A DNA stretch of 64,000 nt from Schistocephalus solidus (taxonomy: Eukaryota > Platyhelminthes > Cestoda > Diphyllobothriidea > Diphyllobothriidae), in the NCBI GenBank assembly GCA_017591395.1, contig WEDG01005592.1, positions 1 through 64,000 of the forward strand, in the 5' to 3' direction. The notes under the pieces are model-generated. The model worked only from the letters and a program-made list of their open reading frames with translations. It was not told the origin of the DNA and made no database searches. A program made the position numbers and the translations under genes. Below are positions 1 through 12,807 of this stretch, piece after piece. How positions within the stretch are numbered: position 1 is the stretch's first letter; every line of letters starts with the position of its first letter.

Positions 1-38
<38 letters not shown>
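1..38. repeat. (AT)n microsatellite
   Basis: An alternating AT tract at the window edge, so its true length is unknown. It abuts a minus-strand copy of the hammerhead SINE-like repeat, at the same internal site where other copies also carry (AT)n. Confidence 0.95.
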
Positions 39-42
<4 letters not shown>

Positions 43-44
43 AA

Positions 45-240
45 GTAGGCGCTCACCGATCGGTTACAGGACTCACTCGTCCCGTTGTGCCTTGGAGCTA
101 ACTCTCGAGCCCCGGCAGCAGCCGCAAGGCAGCTAAGAATATAGGCAGAATAACATGACCGAACAAAGACAAGGGAGACTGAAATGGCCATTTATGGCTT
201 ATAAGCCGTCATCAGCCAACCATACCCAACCCCAGGCGTT
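45..240 (-). mobile_element. Hammerhead SINE-like repeat, partial copy
   Basis: Read on the minus strand, this holds the hammerhead-type motif (about 174-223) followed by the family's 5' block (about 45-125), which includes the GGCACAACGGGACGAG segment. The same block/motif pair occurs at 17 kb and 37 kb. The tRNA-like part is mostly lost: only a GTTGCGGGGCCC-type remnant lies near 236-250. The copy is decayed, for example TAAA where intact copies have GAAA. Confidence 0.7.
174..223 (-). ncRNA. Hammerhead-type motif (decayed)
   Basis: The minus strand reads CTGATGA, then a perfect GGCTTATAAGCC hairpin, then TAAA in place of GAAA, then ATGGCCATTT. Flanking GGTTGG can pair with TCAGTC as stem I, with G-U pairs. 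The core substitution suggests this copy no longer cleaves. Confidence 0.5.
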
Positions 241-959
241 GCGGGGCCCGATTACAATATTTTGGACTGAGTCAGCTTCCTTAATGATGAGTTTGAAGTG
301 TCAGAGTATGCGCTGTACTATATAGTGGTTACTATAATAGACAAAAAATTGGTAGGTTATTTAGCATTCCGTTCACCCTCAGTGCACGTCGAACGCACAC
401 ATAAATTGCAAGTTTGCGATCTACTGTGACTGCAAATGAGAAAACAGTAGACAAACCTCTTTACAAGGAATGAGGTAACTTTATGTGAACAATAAATGGA
501 AAAATAATGATGCACGTTGAATCTTGCAATGCTTAAAGGTAGCATTACGTGCACAGTAAAGTAGGCGTTTAGACATTGTCCAGATAACAGTACATTATGG
601 TCACGAAAATAAGTTAATATTTTCCTTAAAACCATATCTAAGACGGTTGCAACCGTTTGAAGGGTTGCGTCTGACCTTAGTTTCTCCAGTGCAAAAACTT
701 CATTAGCGCGTAGTAGGTAGAGCAGCAAATGAGCAGTCAGCATGTAAAGTGCTATTTGTCCAGTCGGGTTTTGATGGCGCACAAATGTGAACCCCAGGGA
801 CTTTCCTATCTTTCCCTTTGCACAAATAAGTTGCACCAAATTTAGTCTCGCTTTTTTGATCAAGTCACTCCTCTGATTCTTTGTTTTATCCTCTGCGTCA
901 CACGCTGCAGTACTTCTGTTATTATTATTAATGCTACTGTTTAATATCCGGTTTTAATC

Positions 960-1045
960 AGTTATAGCTGGCTGATGACGGTTAGCAAGCCAGAAATGGC
1001 CATTCCATCCTCCCTTGTCTTTGTCGGCTACTGTTAATGCGAAAA
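960..1045 (+). mobile_element. Hammerhead SINE-like fragment
   Basis: Only the 3' part of the family is kept: CTGATGA at 972-978, then a stem with the GGTTAGCAAGCC pattern, GAAATGGCCATT, and the family tail CTCCCTTGTCTTTGTCGG. No tRNA-like part or 5' block is seen nearby. It lies left of the last recognised GARNL3-like exon, so it is probably in the following intron. Confidence 0.65.
965..1011 (+). ncRNA. Hammerhead-type motif
   Basis: Core CTGATGA, then a stem II-like GGTTAGCAAGCC hairpin, then GAAA, then the palindrome ATGGCCAT followed by T. GCTGG upstream pairs with CCATC only over its first three bases, so stem I is weak here. Confidence 0.5.
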
Positions 1046-2077
1046 ATACGGGTGACGTCGCAAATACCACCTATATTGCTCATAGGACCAAAGAGGGTTA
1101 GCAGGCTCATCTTTCATCAACGGAAATCATAAATATTTGGGAAAACCTTAGAATGGCATTCATAAGTATATTTGAAACCTCTGTTTGTAACACCGCCCGC
1201 TCACCGCTACTTAACAACCTAGGTGGTCACTTGACCTGTTGCTCCACGGAAAAACGGAGTGTACATTACCCTCATCCGATCACAACAGATAAGTGAGCAC
1301 CACTTTTCTAGGATTTTGTATATCTCCGCTCTCGTTCAGTAGAGGGTGAGTCTGGTAGCTTACATTTTTTTCAGGTTGCACTTAGATGCTCAAAGAACAA
1401 AAGAATCCCCTTCAAAAGCGTTGGTTGGGTACATATCTAACTGAATAATGACGGCAAATAAGCTGAAGAGATGAATTTTTTGTTCTTAAAATTTGTCGCT
1501 AAAGCTCCACCTTGTCGAGCTGGGTGGAAACAATGGTTCAGTTAATCGAACTTTGTATACAAAGGCTACACAAAGTATTGTACATCGTAATGACCTCAAT
1601 ATTTCGATCTTCTTGCAGGATTAAAATGATTTAATTGTGGGAACCGATAAAATAAAAAATACAGATTACCATTATTCACTAGCCTTCAGTCACCGAAGTT
1701 TGAATACAGTCTACTCGGGGGATTCGAAAACGTAATGTGTGAGTAGTATGCATTTTTGTGAATTACTCTAAGGAGAAGACTTAAAACGATTCTCCATAAT
1801 TTTCTTTGCATTATAACTTCTTCCAAAGTGAATCCTCGTTATAGTTTAGGTCTCTTCCTCAAGAACGCAGGGTTCGCAAAGAATAAGTGAGGAGGATTAA
1901 AGGTCCTTTGAATCGAGCCATTCGGGTTTATCCTCATAAACTTCATTAGTTTTTCCCTACCTTCAAGGAAAACGACACATCCAAAAGACGTTTTCCGTTG
2001 AAAAAATGAAAAATTTCAATTTGCATTGGTGCAGGGAATTTCAGAATAATACATAAAACAAATTAACTGATGCTGAC
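1046..2077. other. Probable intron of the GARNL3-like gene
   Basis: No exon, repeat or RNA was recognised. I looked on the minus strand for the next GAP-domain exon (expected motifs around EIMFH and HIGND) and did not find it, so that exon is probably beyond the left edge. Confidence 0.5.
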
Positions 2078-2176
2078 TTTTAGCGTCGAGTCCGCCCTTG
2101 AAACGGTCCCAATTTTTCAAGGTCACCCTGTCTCCAAGTAGTCGTAAGAAGGCTTGATAGGCGGGACATCCGGTTT
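2078..2176 (-). CDS. GARNL3: GARNL3-like exon: RapGAP core, GGLDAK segment
   Basis: The acceptor is TTCTTAG at 2183-2177; the exon opens with two bases that complete a Glu codon begun in the previous exon. It reads TGCPAYQAFLRLLGD, then RVTLKNWDRFKGGLDAK, which corresponds to the conserved 'F..LLG....L..W..Y.GGLD.K' segment of Rap/Ran-GAP domains. The donor is less certain: AAAA|GTCAGC gives an end at 2078, while a weaker site CATCA|GTTAAT would end at 2068. Beyond it the frame runs on for a few codons without matching the family. The next exon should carry the HIGND-type catalytic region and was not found. Confidence 0.85.
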
Positions 2177-5100
2177 CTAAGAATGCGAAAATAACGTATG
2201 ATAATATTTCCCGAAGACGAAATGCGCATCTATTGTGCAAACATTTTAAAGTGCAAAAACGTTCGATTAGAATTGCTTCTTAAAGACAGAAAATGCTTTG
2301 AAATACAAAAGGAACATAGCAAATGAATTTTAGACTGAACCAGAAAAGCGTGGAGTTTGGGTTCTTAAAAGTTGTAAGCAGCCCGATACGGTATCTCTGT
2401 AAACTCGTAAAACTTTCATGCAAATTCTTCGATGCCCTTTAAAATGCAAAATATATCTAAAGTGAGCTTGGAAATCTGTACAGCTTGAATAATACCACAC
2501 GCCAATTCATGCATAACAGAAGTTTAGCTATGGACTGAAACATTTTTCAGCGCCCGTTAAAGATTATGCTCGGAAAAAAAATATCTGATTACGCAACATG
2601 CATTTTCAAAAAAAGATTTCCCTTGATTGCTTACGCTTGATCACATTCCCTAGAATGTTTAAACAAAAATGTATACAACTTTCCACTCAGAAATTAGTTC
2701 CGGTTTGAATTGCTGATTGCCGAAATTTTGAAGAATGATATATTACCCAATATGAACTGTATTTTCTCATGAACCGCAGTGGGCCTCCTCGCGGGAACAG
2801 TAACGGTCGGGTAATTGTGCGAACGCAAATACGAAGTATATGGTTAAATTATCTCAAAAGAAACTACAGATGCAGCCTGTGGATGAATAAACCTATCAAA
2901 ACGAAGGTGCTCGTTTCTTTTAAATATGAAATTTATAAAGTTTAAGTTACTTAATACAGATTATATGAATGGGATTTTCTAAGAAGTCGAGTTTAACAAA
3001 CATACTTTTTTTCGTTTATTTTATCTCCAAGCCTTTACGGGTATCCAAGTTAGGGTTTTCGGCAAAACCTGATCATGTGGTGGGACATACTTTGGGCAAC
3101 AGATAACCCATGGAAGGTGTCTTAAGGGAAATTTGGTAGAAGTGCGATATAAGGGTGGGTCTTACGATGCAGGCCCCAAACCCTAACCTTAACCCTTCCC
3201 ATACCTTAACTGTAACCCCACCCCTTATCCTCCCCCGAGGAAGAACTGAACCGAGCAATGACTCCTTAACTTAAACAAATTCCGCATAAGAAACGTTTTA
3301 TGGGTTATCTGTGACTGACCCCGAGTACATACCACACCTTTACCATAGTTGCGTTCTAATGGTGGTGTCGTATTATTGCTATTGGAACAAGACAGCCGTG
3401 AGACGGATCCTGTGTCATTTTCCGCTCCATTTTTGTGATTGGTTACCAATTTTGTTTTTATCCCATTACACTGACCCCCGCCTAGCTCTAGTGCCCAAGT
3501 TTATAGAAGAGACAGCAATTTTGTGCGATATGAATTGGTCGGTCATCCTCCGCGTGCAATCTTATCTTCACTAATCTCAACTGCGATTAGCACTGTAAGG
3601 TGAGTTGGATGAAAAGAATGAGCAAGGCAAAGTAAACACACGAATTTGTTTCAGCAGACTCTTATTCCCACACAAGGCCCCTTCCACGCGAGATGTCGTT
3701 CAGTTTTAAAGCAGGGAAAGCATTACGTGGCCCTGGTATGATTAATCTTAATTGAACGCGTTAGATTTTACAGAGCAGACACTGCTGTCCTTGCAGTTGC
3801 CTGAAAATGTATGCATCGCTGTAATGTATTAAAGCTTGATTGACTCTCCTGCATTAAATAAAATGAAACCGGAGGTATGCAAAGTTTTGATTCCCTGAAG
3901 TATTACTTCGTTGCAGTTTACCACCGTTCCGTAAATCATCTTGACTTAAACCATTCTAGTTTTCCATATCCCATGGAACTTTTGAAGGTATTTGTACAAT
4001 TTACATGTTTGTATCTTTCTTGTTCACCTGAATCGTTATGTACGCTTGTTTTAATGTGCTAAATATAAACACAGCAGCCAGCTTCAACCGGCATGTTGGA
4101 CGTCTTTTGTTTTCGCTGCTGCATGTCACCGCTGCTCTCTTGATTGTACTGATCTCTCTTAATTACTTGCAGTCAATTGCGACGATCGATCTTCATTTCT
4201 CGATTGCATTCTACCAAACGCCGTCTAAATTGAACTCCTGACTCTGCTCTTCGTCCTTGATGCATAGCTTCTGGATCTAGTTCAGAGTTCATTACAATCC
4301 TCAACAACACTTGCTATCTAGAAGCTGCATTTTTCGTGAGTCTGCATTCTTACAATCCTCTGACATTTTTGCCATCCTTTTGTCGCTTGTAGTTAGACAC
4401 AATTCCCCACTTAGCGTTAATTTATTTTATACACCTTGGTTCTTAGCACTTTTTACCTTCGTCTACACTACACTTTCGTCTCCTCACTACAACTGGATGC
4501 GTACAACCGAGAAAGAAGGAATGCGTACGTTCTTGGGAAATTTATGCAAAGAAATGTCAAATTGTCACTGTTTCCGTCCGCAAAATAAAATTTAACTCAC
4601 TGACCAAACTGAAAATTTAACGCTCCATGCTTTTACCATAACTTTTGCTTCCCCCTTTGAAGTCATTTTCTAAGCCCTGAAAAGCATTAACACGAAGGCT
4701 TCTAGGAACACTGGGTTGCGCAGGTGAAGGTGACATAATAAGCTCTCAATAGCAAAGGAATGTTAATCAATTAGTTATACTCGGCCATAAAGTTAAAGGG
4801 TATGGGTAATTTAGGTAACCATTTACAGCGAGTTGAGCGTACACACATGTTAAAAAAAACCATTTACTGCAACAAGTAAGGCCCTTATAGGACTTTTTAA
4901 ATATACACAGTAAAACGAGGTTTGTAATTCTGGAGCCAAGGGATCGATAATCGGGAATTATCACCAGACAAGATGAGAAAAACCTGGAGAGCCATTTGTG
5001 GTGAATTCGGTTTCGTCAATCTACCATATCCTAGTCAAATGCTAGTTAATCAGCTGAACTGGAGTCCGAACGCTTAAAAGCAGGATTGCTTAGCAGTTAT

Positions 5101-6862
5101 CTCATCGCCCCAGTCTTCAATACTCAAAGAAATCTCTTCGTTTGCCATTCTAATGTAGAAGACAACCCTTTTTGTTTTGTCCAACTGTTAAGAAGGATTA
5201 ATGAATGTCCCCTACGCATGACTTAATAATTCCGATCACGTGACAAACTCGCAAACCAGTCATGACAGCCAATCGTTGGACTGCCTATTCAGTTTCCAAG
5301 ATTCACACCCAGTGTTCCGCAGGATAAGCTTCAGGGTAGGGATTATAAATGGGGAAAGACGGACCAGCTGTGAAATTCCAGCCTCTCCTTTCTTTTGGGT
5401 AACCAATCAACAGTTCTCTTCACTTAAAGGGAACAGGGCATTTACTCATTTCGTTTACGATTTGATTAAAAAGTTATTCAAATAGTCAACTAGACATCAA
5501 TGTTGTCTAAGTTGAAGGGTCTCATATTTAAAAATTTTCCTACGCAAACGGGTTGTCGTTTTTCCATTTTAAAATAGTAAGACAAACGATTATTGAAGGC
5601 AAGGAGTGTTCAATGGAATGAGAATGCAAATGAACCTCTTTTTACTGTTTTATTACAACTTGCTTACCGAATAATTGTTAAAGCATAACATATTGCCAGT
5701 TGTAATTTGCTGGTTTTAGCAGTAGTTTTTCAAGTCGAACAATTGGCAGTGATAGAATATTTAGTTTTCTGGATGCCTAAGAGCAGGCTTTGATTTGTCG
5801 GACAATCACTTCCGGACGAATGCACACTGGTTTAACAAGATATCGGTTTGTCGACAGGTCCTTTCATCTCAGTAATTTATGCGCAGACGCCTATTATTGT
5901 TGACCGAGCATGATAAGTCGGTTCTTTTGTTATGGCGTTGATTCCATCCGGACTCTTTTATTTTGTGAGTGGCTGATAATCCTTTATGTTCAAATCAGAC
6001 GAACTTTGGTCAAAGGCTTTAATGTTCCCCTCTCCAGACATGCGCGTATGCAGCATATGAACGTCCTCTTAAAATATGCTCAGAAACAGTCCTCAGCCTC
6101 TTCGTTTTTTGCTCCTTATAACATTTTCCCACTTCAAACAGTGGAAATGTGATGGAACAGATAATCTCACGTACTATCCTTGCCCTGTACTTTAACTGTT
6201 GCTTTAAGAATGGGACCGATGATAAAAAAGTACGCCCTTTATAGGATTATGTACTTACTGACTGGATAGCTGTTACGCAAGCCCAACATGTGATGGTGAG
6301 ATTTAAGGGTACATAAATTCTTCCAGCTTATGCTATCTCCCTTGTTCATTAAGAATAAAAATCCGAGCATTTTGCGAGCTTCCAGTTCGAACAGCTGTGT
6401 GAAAACACAGACCATTGTCGAGTCCTCCGTTACTCCCTCAGTTCAACTTCACGTACTAGAGCGCACACAAATGCAATCACATCACTGTACACCACGAGGT
6501 TGTTATTTATGGCCTGTCCTAATCAGCTTACATATCTGGGCTACGGGAAGGCATAACAAGAGGAAAAATCCAAAGTCAAACAACGGAGTGAACGATGATT
6601 AATTGTAATTCATCAAAATCGTCACTGTGAATGGCTTCTTAAAATAACCATTCCATTCCCCCATGTTTTGTCCGTAATCGGTGAAAACGTATAGAAGCTA
6701 CCTTAATATGACGTTTCACAGAATTGGCTATGGATTGCATGTATTAACCCGCGAAACCGCAGGACCAATCAGTGATTCCCTTACTTGGTAGCGGTTAGAG
6801 ATTGAGTGTCTAAGGCAGAGGTTGTTTACCTTTTCTGCAGGGAGGAAGTAGAGGTAACTTAC
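2177..6862 (-). other. Intron of the GARNL3-like gene
   Basis: A 4.7-kb intron between two confident exons. Apart from the telomere-core element at 3.1-3.3 kb I recognise nothing in it. It holds several short open frames on both strands (for example near 3.3, 4.0-4.6, 5.3 and 6.0-6.6 kb) without family resemblance or splice context. Confidence 0.7.
3100..3311. repeat. Inverted-repeat element with telomere-like core
   Basis: The core (about 3176-3235) is a degenerate CCCTAA-type array with CCCTAACCTTAACCC. It is flanked by CAGATAACCCAT at 3100-3111 and its reverse complement at 3300-3311. The similarity continues inward for roughly 36 bp with mismatches, ending at AAATTTG. This makes a foldback element of about 212 bp, related in plan to the 30.4-kb element. 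Confidence 0.6.
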
Positions 6863-6938
6863 CATTATTGTACATTTCCTCATCCGATGTTTGCCCATCT
6901 TTGCAATACACAACGCCGAACTTGAAATTTACCGAACC
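6863..6938 (-). CDS. GARNL3: GARNL3-like exon: NFKFGV...YCKDGQ segment
   Basis: The acceptor is TTGCTTTCAG and the donor is AATG|GTAAGT, both close to consensus. The 76-nt exon starts in phase 0 and reads GSVNFKFGVVYCKDGQ, then TSDEEMYNN, leaving one G for the next exon. This is the classic Rap/Ran-GAP motif 'FKFGV.....GQ...E.....N', where the domain's first beta strands meet the GTPase. Length and spacing fit the family. Confidence 0.93.
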
Positions 6939-7734
6939 CTGAAAGCAAGAAATGCGGCAAAGCAAAAAGTAATAAAAGGACAAGCATCGCGTTTTACCTT
7001 CGCTTGCAAAATAGGTAGCAAAGTTACATAATCTTTTCTCTACCAGACGCGATAATGATCCTAAACAACCTTCCTTGCCCTCTGCTGGGTAACTTAAAAT
7101 TATTTGTAATTAGAGAAATTCGAAGGTAGTATGAAGAAGCTCGATGACAGCAAATGAAAATATTTAAAACGCGAGAAAAAGCTAATTTTCACGAGAAAAT
7201 GTCACGGAGGAAAAATATGATGTCCCCAAAATGGAAATAATTAGGAAGTTAGTGCCAATTATATTTTCCAAAAGAACATGATAAAACAGGAGTAAATGGC
7301 GCAATAGCATAGAGAGAGAGAGAGGAATACGCTTTATTTTGAAGTATCATTCAAGATTTTCCGCAAAAATATAAAGGACTCCATTCAATAAGATAATAGG
7401 AAAAGTTAACATAATAAGCAAGAATCAAAGAGTCAAAAATGTAAATCTAGTAGGGAGACAGTTCCAGTCTCAGCTTTTTTATTTCAGTATCTTCACACGT
7501 TAGGTAGCATCCTAGCATACTACTTCTGGTTGTAGTAGACGGCAGTTTTGATCCTGAATTTATCAGAGTCCGTATAACTTAGGAGACATTAGTTTCCACT
7601 ACCATCTGGTTGTTTAATTCTCTGCCTTGGGTTTCGCAATGCAAAATAGGATGTCAGGGATTGGGGTATCAACCTCATATCATGCAAAACTGCTTTTGTT
7701 GACAGGAATGTTATTAACTAATAGACAGTGAGAA

Positions 7735-7995
7735 ATATTATGAACTGTTTGTGTTGTTTCCGGACACAAGATGAGCCGAGTATTGATTGGAGCCTGGTAA
7801 ACGGATCGGAACTCACTCACTCGAGGTATCGATTTTAAGCCGGAGTACAGAGCCCTGAGCAGTCACGTCCAGACTTGCGTCAGCGATAAGTTATCGTTTT
7901 GCACTCCCTAGAAGTGTCGTCATTTCTGTTGCTGCTGCTATCTCTGACGATGGATTCCCGCAGAAGTTTGAATGTTCAGAATAATAAATAAATTG
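7735..7995 (+). pseudogene. Penelope-like element 3' end, decayed
   Basis: One frame reads NSLTRGIDFKPEYRALSSHV, matching the extreme C-terminus of PLE GIY-YIG proteins ('NS.NR.ID....YRALRSH'). It is followed by the tail with CTGACGATGGATTCC and an AATAAATAA end. The upstream endonuclease and reverse transcriptase are missing. It lies inside the 9062-6938 intron of the GARNL3-like gene. Confidence 0.6.
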
Positions 7996-9061
7996 GGACA
8001 TTGCTCGAAGAGAATTCGCCTTTGCTCATGCAACCTCCTGGGCATCGAAACTTCGCCTTTATTCGCAACGGCAATATTTTTATTTAGATGACAAAGCCAT
8101 TTTCGTAACTTTTCTATTTTGAGTAATATATCCAATTACGCAACTATATGCACTGCGGAAGAACAGACGCAAATTTTAATTTAATGAATACGTTTCTTTG
8201 GAAAATATTTCACAATATAGCACTGGTTGGATTGATGCAGCCGTACTTGCACTTCAATTAAATATTTTTCAACGATTTTCGCAAAAAACGAAGTGCAACC
8301 ATTCCCTCAGTTGAAAGAGGACTTTTTTGTCTGACGAGTAAGCGTCAGCATTCAAGCACGGACCAGCAAGCCAAGTAAAAATGTACATTCGAAAATTCAG
8401 CCTTTTTCGCAATTTTAGGAAAAAGGCCTTACATCTGACTGACCAAAGTACCCAGTTGTACCCGAGAAAACGCCTTAAGAAAATTAAAACGAGATTAATC
8501 ACAAAAATGCTCTCTGTCTTTCGGGACAGATTACCTCGCTATTTAATAGAATTGTTCTGTCGAATACACTTTGCGAGTCCTTCGCTAACGATACATATTC
8601 AGAGAATGATAACCGTAGGAGAAAAGCTAACGTGCTGTTGTTGGGAATACTTTAGTCAAAAGGAGCAGGAGAAGAGTCGAAAAGGCGCTTTTTGTTTGAA
8701 AATATTTATCAAAACTTACAATTTACAAGGTTTCACAGGCCCTAGTGGTATGCATGGTTTTAACCATTTCCTTATTCAAGTCCTATTTATGATAATTTTT
8801 TCAACGAACCCCACAGATACACAGCTAATATATGCGCATTCATATTTCAGTCTTGATTTATCCACAGTTTCTTATATCAAGGTAGCAACTCCAAATAAAA
8901 TTAAATAACGTTGTTTATGATCGGCCAATTTCGCTCATAAAAGCAATCAGTAAACCTCCAGACCACAAGAAAAAAACCTTTTGTGGCAGGATTTAAGCCT
9001 ATGCCTTCTCTTAGTTAAAGTAGGCATGCATACTTTGTGTTAGTTTGAAAGGCCGGCTTAC

Positions 9062-9152
9062 CTCTTGTTCCTCTAAAGTCAGCACCTCTTTTTGTGCTTC
9101 ATAATGAAGGATTTCTCTCAGTCCCTTTTCCGGTCTGTGTACATCGAAGAGA
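9062..9152 (-). CDS. GARNL3: GARNL3-like exon: GLREIL...EEQE segment
   Basis: The acceptor is TTTTCTTCTACATAG and the donor GAG|GTAAGC. The first T completes an Asn codon begun in the 12.8-kb exon. The 91-nt exon then reads LFDVHRPEKGLREILHYEAQ, then KEVLTLEEQE. This matches the family's 'K.EKG.REI.....Q...L.LEEQE' stretch directly before the NFKFGV motif, and it ends in phase 0 as the next exon requires. Confidence 0.92.
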
Positions 9153-12100
9153 CTATGTAGAAGAAAAAATCTATAAAAATGGCCTTCGGTAGTTAAGAGG
9201 CCTTAAGGCAACCTCTGCAGTTATGGGCGTACTGCACGGGCTGTTTGAATAGAAAGAGGGTTTCGGGAAAACAAAAGTTGAACGCCATGCTGGTCACTGT
9301 GACAACAACTCTGAAAGAATCTGACGACAGCATCGCCTGTCGCAATTGGTAGCGTTAGAAACTTAAACTGAAGACGGTTTTCACATTCCATTTCAAAAAA
9401 TGCTATAGGGAGGAAGCTGTAAGTAGCAGCTAAAGGAAAGAATTTTCAACGCGCTTTTACTCCCTCAACGTTCCTGGTTAAATCCATAGTCGGGTAATGC
9501 CCGATGACTGCTGGGCATGAAAGTCCTACTTCCTATCAAAAAAGCTCATTAGCAATGGATACATTGGCGGTGAGAAACCTTACGACGACCTTCAATGTAG
9601 GCCGGTTTAACCGCAGTGTGAAGCTTTAAAATTGGGTAAATAGCCACCGGCAGATAACCGGTTCATGTCTCTCTCTGTGTCATTGGCATAGTTAAAAAGT
9701 TAAGCTTGGGAAAGGGAATGCCTTAAGAGGTTGCTTTAAACCAGGCTGGTAAAAGTCCAATTTTTAGATATTAAATTGAAAAAACAAAGTTGTGATACAA
9801 TGCGAGGGATATGGAACTTCGCAAAGAATTTGGAAAGCGCATGAATTTTTAAAGTAAGTTCAATTGTGATTGGATTTTTCAGATAGAACTCTCTGGTAAA
9901 TGACTGAACCATTGTTCCAAGGAAACATCTAAAACATCTTAGTGCATTCAGCACGAGCATTAAGATTAGAAGATTAGCGGCTGATTACGACGCCTAGATG
10001 ATAAGAGAGAATTGTCAGCTACGTGAATGGCAAAGACCTGTCGACGCATATAAGGCAATTGATTTGTGTCAGTTAAGGGGGAAGCATAATCATTCAGGAT
10101 AAGGAATAACTTTTTGAGACATTATTTTGCCTAACTCAACCCGCGCGAGTGACTTTATTTTGACGAGTGACCCTTAGAGTCCTCATCATCCTGATCGCTT
10201 GAGAACTGTAAGGAGCATTTCGTCAAATGATTCGTCTCTATGAGCGAAATTATAGCTCAGTGTTTTGTGACTTGCATAGATTTGACGAACAAGGAAAACA
10301 ATTACATCCTTGCTGGCAGTTTTTTTCAACAGCCACGGAGAGCTTACAGGGGCTAATGCCCTGTGTGAAAAAAATGGAACAATAGCAGAAGCTAAGGTAC
10401 AAGCAAAGTAAACGTCTCTTGGCATGTTTATAACATAGCATACATGGTTTGATATTTTCGACGTTTATGCACATTCGTTAAAAAGGTAAATATTTAATGG
10501 CTTCATTTAAGCTCTCCCGGAAGATATAATGAAGTAGAACATAGCACTCACAAAAAAACATTCAAAACAAATTCCGAACTATGTTTTGAATAGCAGAAAG
10601 GGCAAACTGGCAAAGTCTCTAAATGGCCAAGCCTTTAGACCTGAAGTAGGAATAAGGAGACATCTGGTTTCGCAAATGTAGCCATTTGAGCTTTTTGGCT
10701 CGCAAATGTTAAAATCGAAAGCTGTCTCACTATGTTAGGCACAACGTAAGTATGATAGGACATCAAGGTGCACGAACGATAACGCATCTCTCATTTTAAA
10801 ACGCCGTCTCCCTTTCTGATAGAGAATTGAAATTTATAGCAGCAATAAAGTTGCCCATTAATTGCTTTATTTCCCCGGAGGATAGAGATCGCTAAACGTG
10901 GAGGTTCAATCAGTGGCACCCAAATCAAAGGCCTTGTTAACGTTTTCTTAAGCGGACGATAAACAATTTGTAATTCTGAATATCTATCAATGCCGCTCAA
11001 TCACTTCTGTTGAGGTTGAAAGGCGCAAATGTGCCATTTATATTTTTTATTCAAAAGTTTTAAAAAAGTCGCCTTTTCAAGAGCTTCAATGTAGTGAGGG
11101 TCCATAAAATCAATAAAACTGATTCAAACCTTGATTAAAACGTTAAATGGCAATTAAGGAGCCTTCCGTTGACGAAATGGACTGCTCCGTTTCAAAGCTT
11201 ACTGGTACGGCAACGAGGTTTCCTGTCAGAACCACTAAAACTGACAACATGTAGGAGTCTTTGTAAAATGTTTTGACTACGTTCACAGTTGAACAAGATG
11301 AGGCTGCTTCTTAGGTCAGTTTAAGACACTGATAAGAATTCTCCATTAGCGATCATTATATACTCGTTGAGAGATGAAGTCATATAAAGATACCAAGGTC
11401 AATGGGAGGAAGCCTTCAGTGTGCTTACAAAAAAAACCTAAGAATTCGCACAAATTTGCGTTTGTGGCACAACAAGTGCTTACTGTGGTAACTTGCGATT
11501 TGGCGTGTTGATCGCCTTCCTATAAGTCGTCGTTTTTATGTGCCTGTTGAGAATTACTTGAGAGACAAGTACGATGACGTAGGATAGTCGGTGAAGCGGG
11601 GACAACTTGTTCAACTCTTAAAATTCTCTCTGAATACGTACTTCAGCTTCGAGGGGACCATGTACGAGCAGATAAGAGGGCCACTTAAACGCCGTTAATT
11701 TATTTTCGCTGAATTATTGATTGTAGAATAGTAATGCACCTTTGCATGGTTTTTGAATTGAGATTGCCATTCGCCTCATACAGGAAACCAAATACTTCCT
11801 AGCCATTTACTTTCTAACCAGCACATTTGAGGATAATAATTGCACACGTTAGTCATTCTCCTTACTCTAGTAATTTATTGATACAGCCGTAGACCAAATC
11901 AAAAGATATGAGGGGTGCGTTTAGATGCACCTATAAGTAAGAATTTGAACCATGCTGGCTTGCAAACGTGGTTCAGGAGAGAACAATAGAATCTGTATGC
12001 GCTGTTAATTATCGAAACTGGTGCTGGGGTAAACAACCCAGTTCAGATTCAAAGTACTTTGTATTGCATAACAGTGGCCACAAGATGCTTCAATGTGGTT

Positions 12101-12742
12101 TATTCGAAGTGACAATTGTTTCATCAGGCATTGAAATATAAACATTGCGTTCCGGCTTTTGATAGGGTAAAAATCTATCAAAGAGGATAGTAACGTATTT
12201 TTCTATCGCCTTTTTTCGACAAATAACCGTCCAACCAACTTCACCGTTTCGCTTAAATAGCACGTTGGCTGAACACAGCGAGAAAGACACCTCTTTAGTG
12301 TGATCTAGGCTGCTGGAGGCAATGTAGGAATTTTCGGAAGCAGGGTTTGAGCTATTTCTTTCTAAAACGCTAAAAAGAATAAAATTGTTCACAGGGCAAA
12401 GCATACCTTACACAACGCTCGTTCAATAAGCGTAAAGTTATCTGACGTAACTAAAATTCGAATAGAGACTGCCCTTTTTACGTGAACAGTCACCTTAGTG
12501 GTGACTGAAGGACTCGATCTATATAACATACGTTCTAGTGCAGTTCAGGGCACCTTTTGGTCCCACGCAACAAAAATTAAGTTTAAGGATTAATAGTTGG
12601 AAAAGTTAATTCGGCTACCACGTGTTTTCAGTAATTGACCATCGGGCTTATACAGTAGCATAGATTACTAATTTATTACAGCACAGTATTTCATACACAA
12701 TAACCATTAAATTCTCAGGAATAAACTGTCGATGGTACTCAC
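9153..12742 (-). other. Intron of the GARNL3-like gene
   Basis: A 3.6-kb intron. Minus-strand open frames near 10.2-10.5 and 12.1-12.4 kb do not match the gene and lack supporting splice context. I see no transposon or RNA gene here. Confidence 0.6.
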
Positions 12743-12807
12743 TTTAACATCTTCTTCGGTGACACCGAACTACTGAAATTGTTGGAAACGCAGAGTTTTT
12801 GACTGCC
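12743..12807 (-). CDS. GARNL3: GARNL3-like exon: GSQKLC...SPKKML segment
   Basis: The acceptor is TTTTGCAG and the donor TTAAA|GTGAGT. The 65-nt exon starts in phase 0 and reads GSQKLCVSNNFSSSVSPKKM, then L, and ends with two bases of the next codon. It aligns with the family's short 'GTQKICL......SVK' linker after the QYRAILW motif. The sequence is less conserved than the neighbouring exons, so the call rests partly on frame, splice sites and order. Confidence 0.85.

Noticed and set aside
357..863. Minus-strand open frame of 168 codons near the left edge
   Set aside because: It was tested as a further GARNL3-like exon but shows none of the expected GAP motifs, and no other family was recognised.
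8381..8908. Plus-strand open frame of 175 codons
   Set aside because: It lies between two confident minus-strand exons of one gene, has no family resemblance and has AT-driven composition; treated as a chance frame in an intron.
12090..12404. Minus-strand open frame between two GARNL3-like exons
   Set aside because: It does not match the family, and the flanking exons already join in frame without it.
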